Shown: positions 61,272 through 64,000 of the stretch, in pieces
Layout: the number at the start of each line of letters is the position of its first letter
Position numbering within the stretch: position 1 is the first letter of the stretch
Assembly (NCBI GenBank): GCA_964506245.1
Contig: CAZDKK010000014.1
Span: 26,006 to 90,005, forward strand
Origin: CAZDKK01 sp964506245
GTDB taxonomy: Bacteria > Eisenbacteria > RBG-16-71-46 > CAIMUX01 > WJJG01
Direction: 5' to 3'
DNA: 64,000 bases
Notes under the pieces: model-generated
Told to the model about the DNA's origin: nothing
The model's input: only the letters and a program-made list of their open reading frames with translations
The model's database searches: none
Translations under genes and position numbers: made by a program

Positions 61272-62459
61272 CTATCCTCGACCCCGCTCCAGCTCTTCCC
61301 GCGCAGCGACCAGCTTCGCGCGCAGTTCGTCCTCGGTGGGTAGATAGAGCTGGTAGCTCTGTGCGTGGACTTGTGCGTTCTCACCCGGGAGAGTGATCCT
61401 GACCATGGCGTCGTTCTTTTCCGAGCAGAGGACGATACCGATGGTCGGGGATTCCCAAGCGCCCCGCTGGAAGCGGTCGTAGTAGTTCACGTACATCTGC
61501 ATTTGGCCCAGATCCTGGTGGGTCAGCTTGCCGAGCTTGAGATCCACAAGCACGAAGCTACGCAGAATCCGGTTGTACAGAACCAGATCGACGTAGAAAT
61601 GATCGCCGTCGAGGGTGATGCGCTTCTGACGGCCGATAAAGCAGAAACCCTTGCCCAGCTCGAGCAGGAAGTGACCAAGGCGGTGGATGATTGCTTGCTC
61701 CAGATCGCGCTCATGCCACTCTGTCCGCTCTTGGAGGTCCAGGAACTCGAGAACCATCGGGTCCTTGAGGACGTCCCGGGGGGTGACCACGAGTTGGCCC
61801 TGCCTGGCGAGGGCGAGGACTTCGTCCTTGTCCCGGTTCCTGGCCAGGCGATCGAAGAGCAGCGAGCCGATCTGCCGCTCCAGCTCGCGGACGGACCAAC
61901 CCTCCCGAGCGGCTTCGATCTCGTAGAAGGCGCGGGCCTGGGGATTTGCTACCCTCAGGAGCAAGAGGTGGTGACTCCAGCTAAGCGAGGACGGAAAGGC
62001 TGGCTGGCTGGGTGAGGATCTACCCGCAAGGCTGGGCAGGGTCTCCGCAGACTTTGGCTGGCGCGGAGGCGAGGTCCCGGCGCTCGGCCCCGGGCCATTC
62101 GCTGAGCCTCCGAAAACGCCAGACACCGTCTGGCGTTTTGCAGTTGCGTTGTCGCCAGTGAGGCACGGGGCGTGGGGATAGGCCAGGTAGAACTGGCGCA
62201 TCTGCCTTAGGTTCTGTACGCTGAAACCCCTGCCGAATTTCCGCATGAGACGCTGCGAGAGTCTGCTCAGCAACTCCTCGCCGTATCTGGCTCGATCCCG
62301 GCCTTGTTGCTCCACCTCCACGATCCCGCGGCCCACGAGCCAATAGGCGTGAACCATGGCGGTGTTGATCGTTCGTGCGACTCGCTGCCGTGCCTCCTCG
62401 ATGATCTGAACGATCTGCTCGTGAAGTTCTCGCTCTCGCCGCTGCATTGGACTGCCCAT
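61272..62459 (-). CDS. PDDEXK nuclease family protein (DUF1016, YhcG-type)
   Basis: ATG 62459 has AGAGGTG upstream. The N-terminal DUF1016 domain (residues about 10-120) has EQIVQIIEEARQRVARTINTAMVHAYWLVGR and FSVQNLRQMRQFYLAYP (quoted in pieces: TINTAMVHAYWLVGR, NLRQMRQFYLAYP). The C-terminal nuclease domain (about 215-370) has FYVDLVLYN, FVLVDLKLGKLTHQDLGQM and MYVNYYDR, a PD-(D/E)xK core with Asp and DxK. The linker between them holds a 12-bp palindrome coding for QTVSG. YhcG-type proteins are mobile, defence- or mobile-element-linked nucleases and predicted to act on DNA. 395 residues, with a linker longer than usual. It follows the second DUF499 gene by about 250 bases; the XRE gene is downstream. 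Confidence 0.88.
   Translation of the reverse strand: MGSPMQRRERELHEQIVQIIEEARQRVARTINTAMVHAYWLVGRGIVEVEQQGRDRARYGEELLSRLSQRLMRKFGRGFSVQNLRQMRQFYLAYPHAPCLTGDNATAKRQTVSGVFGGSANGPGPSAGTSPPRQPKSAETLPSLAGRSSPSQPAFPSSLSWSHHLLLLRVANPQARAFYEIEAAREGWSVRELERQIGSLLFDRLARNRDKDEVLALARQGQLVVTPRDVLKDPMVLEFLDLQERTEWHERDLEQAIIHRLGHFLLELGKGFCFIGRQKRITLDGDHFYVDLVLYNRILRSFVLVDLKLGKLTHQDLGQMQMYVNYYDRFQRGAWESPTIGIVLCSEKNDAMVRITLPGENAQVHAQSYQLYLPTEDELRAKLVAAREELERGRG
62113..62139. repeat. 12-bp perfect palindrome inside the DUF1016 gene
   Basis: AAAACGCCAGAC (62113-62124), three bases, then its exact reverse complement (62128-62139). It lies in the linker between the DUF1016 and nuclease domains, in frame, and encodes part of KRQTVSG. 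Its form is that of a small REP-like palindromic insertion. Confidence 0.6.
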
Positions 62460-62711
62460 GACGCACCTCTCCCAGGGGGTGCGCTGAGGACACAGCATCT
62501 TGCTGAGGCGGCGCTTCTGAGAGCACTGTGAGGGTTGAAGGTTTGACCAGTACCCATGCCGGAGGCTGCCGCGCATTGGTTTCGGAGTCAAGGGATGAGC
62601 TATTGCTGAGACTCGGCCGGATCCCAGCACCTTCAACGGTCATCCACCTGAGGGGACTAGCACGCCACGTGCCATCTCCGGTGCCAATATGTAACCGACC
62701 CGGATTCGTGC

Positions 62712-64000
62712 TCACTCCACCTCAAACCCCTGACTCGAGAACTTCAGCGTCCGCCCATTCTCCGTCACCACCCGCACCACGTGGTCGGGCACGCCCTCCG
62801 GCAGCGCGGCCTCGATCTCGAGCGTCACCCTGACCTTGGCCCCCGGCAGCGCGACTAAGTGCGCGATCACCTCCTCGGCGATCTTCCCGGCGTCGGAGCC
62901 GAGACGCATGGGGTTGGTCAGCTCGACCGTGCCGTAGAAGCGACGCGGCTTGGGTGGGGGCGTTGGCGCAATGGGCCCCGGCTCTGGAACAGGTCCAGAT
63001 CCAGGCCGGGGGCCAGACGCAGGACCGGGACCAGGTGGCGGTACAGCCGCCTCCTCCGCCTCCATCTGCCCCCGCGCCACCTCGGGCCGCACCAGCAGGC
63101 CCGGCGTCTCGGAGCCACGAATCGCCACGTGCACCCCAACCCGCAGCCCCCGATACCGCCCGGCCTCCTCATCGAAGCTGTCCGCGTACCCGAACGCCTC
63201 GCGCTCCCAAGTGAGCAGCGCCACTCCCTGCCGCACAGCCTCGACGAGCACCGACGGCTCCGCCAGCCGCGGCAGGTAGAGGTACTTCGCGAAATCCTCG
63301 ACGAGCTGCTTCAACGCCACGTGATCCCCGCGCCAGAGCGGAACGCGATCGAGCTCCATGCGCAGGCGCGTGGCCGCGAAGCTCGTGATCAGGAGCTCGT
63401 CGTTCTTGAGCTTGCGCGACGCGCGCACGGCGAGCGGATCCGACCCGGTCAAGCGCATCGCCTGCCAGTCCATCGCGGCTTGCGGCGTCGATTGGACGGG
63501 CACGAGCAGCCACTGGTAGGCCTCCGGGATGCGGGCGGTGACGACGCTGTCGGCGGACTGCATCTGCGTCTGGGCCTGCTTGGCCTGGTGCGGGTCGAGG
63601 TTCAGCGTCTCCTTCTCGGCGACGATCGACTCCCAGGCGAGGTAGCGGCGGGTCGCCTCGTCCAGGTCCTGCAGCCGCGCCTTGTCGACGGCGAGAAAGA
63701 CGAGCGTGTTGCGGAAGAGCCGCGGCGTGTTGCCGCGCGACTCGAGGATCGTTTTGGCCTCGCGCACGGCGGGGCTCTCGGGGCCGCCGGCGGACTCCTT
63801 GGCGTAGGGATGGTCGATCCCGAGCACGACCAGCCGCGCCTCGAAGTCGTCGGGCACGTCGGCGCTGTCTCGGGGCATCGCGTGGATTCGCACGAAGTCG
63901 CCCCTGCGCTTCAGGTCCTCACGCAGGCGCTTCTCGATCTCCATGACGACCTTGTCCTGGTCGCGGTTGAGCTGCTCGGCGCGGTCCTCGGCCAGCTTGG
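62712..64000 (-). CDS. Second DUF499-family ATPase gene, N-terminal part beyond window
   Basis: The frame is open to the right edge, so the start is outside; 63944 is only an internal Met. The visible 429 residues correspond to the C-terminal third of the DUF499 protein at 18744-22121: KLAEDRAEQLNRDQDKVV at the edge, FRNTLVFLAVDKARLQDLDEATRRYLAWESIV (in parts), ITSFAATRLRMELDRVP, LYLPRLAEPSVLVEAVRQGVALL and the same GFEVE end. A shorter Pro/Gly linker precedes the last domain. The ATPase and any HEPN domain lie beyond the window, so integrity cannot be judged. It precedes the DUF1016 gene in transcription and is probably the 3' end of a second defence locus. Close similarity in DNA to the other copies supports recent duplication or exchange. 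Confidence 0.88.
   Translation of the reverse strand, partial: KLAEDRAEQLNRDQDKVVMEIEKRLREDLKRRGDFVRIHAMPRDSADVPDDFEARLVVLGIDHPYAKESAGGPESPAVREAKTILESRGNTPRLFRNTLVFLAVDKARLQDLDEATRRYLAWESIVAEKETLNLDPHQAKQAQTQMQSADSVVTARIPEAYQWLLVPVQSTPQAAMDWQAMRLTGSDPLAVRASRKLKNDELLITSFAATRLRMELDRVPLWRGDHVALKQLVEDFAKYLYLPRLAEPSVLVEAVRQGVALLTWEREAFGYADSFDEEAGRYRGLRVGVHVAIRGSETPGLLVRPEVARGQMEAEEAAVPPPGPGPASGPRPGSGPVPEPGPIAPTPPPKPRRFYGTVELTNPMRLGSDAGKIAEEVIAHLVALPGAKVRVTLEIEAALPEGVPDHVVRVVTENGRTLKFSSQGFEVE

Overview
The window is a high-GC chromosomal segment from a Gram-negative bacterium. Envelope genes are everywhere: a TonB-dependent receptor, a LAB_N/glycosyltransferase set, outer-membrane barrels, lipoproteins, and T6SS-like TssK/TssL/TssM homologues. 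Several large secreted proteins are of the kind common in high-GC FCB-group lineages such as Candidatus Eisenbacteria: LVIVD propellers, FlgD-like C-terminal domains, and cell-surface proteins with a PEP-CTERM or Ig-like architecture. That placement is an inference from gene style, not from a marker gene. I saw no rRNA, tRNA or CRISPR array.

Layout. Positions 1-6.3 kb hold secreted proteins: a truncated surface protein, a trypsin-like protease and a large Fn3-like protein, with a DUF486 membrane protein among them. 6.5-9.3 kb is a translationally coupled GT2, LAB_N and GT39 set for glycolipid or lipid A decoration. 9.4-14 kb is a YfiR-like protein and histidine kinase pair divergent from a TonB-dependent receptor. 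14-17 kb is a multidomain hydrolase (beta-lactamase fold, retropepsin-like and PDZ). 17.1-35.9 kb is a defence island, all on the minus strand apart from flanking remnants. It contains a SNF2-type helicase with DUF3883, an AAA/DUF4143 ATPase, a DUF1156 adenine methylase, a complete type II CBASS operon (Cap4 nuclease-SAVED effector, CD-NTase, Cap2 E2-E1, Cap3 JAMM protease) and a DUF499/Swt1-HEPN ATPase. The CBASS operon sits between the DUF1156 and DUF499 genes, which normally neighbour each other, so it looks like one defence system lodged inside another.

36-49 kb holds an LVIVD propeller protein (minus strand), then a plus-strand run: a PEGA lipoprotein, three CsgG-like/TPR proteins, an outer-membrane barrel and an 11-repeat surface protein. 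Facing it at 49-55.2 kb is a minus-strand operon encoding TssK-like, TssL-like and TssM-like/GTPase proteins, a GAP1-like protein and a small secreted protein, with no T6SS sheath, tube, spike or ClpV gene in view. These two convergent clusters are the best candidates for an undescribed envelope-spanning machine.

55.6-64 kb has a DUF2892 protein, a propeller protein with a FlgD-like tail, a large SEC-C-type uncharacterised protein, a broken XRE/ORF6N junction, a DUF1016 (YhcG-type) nuclease, and the 3' part of a second DUF499 gene that runs off the right edge. A third, short DUF499 3' remnant lies at 17.17-17.42 kb, so three homologous 3' ends flank or lie inside the accessory material and could recombine.
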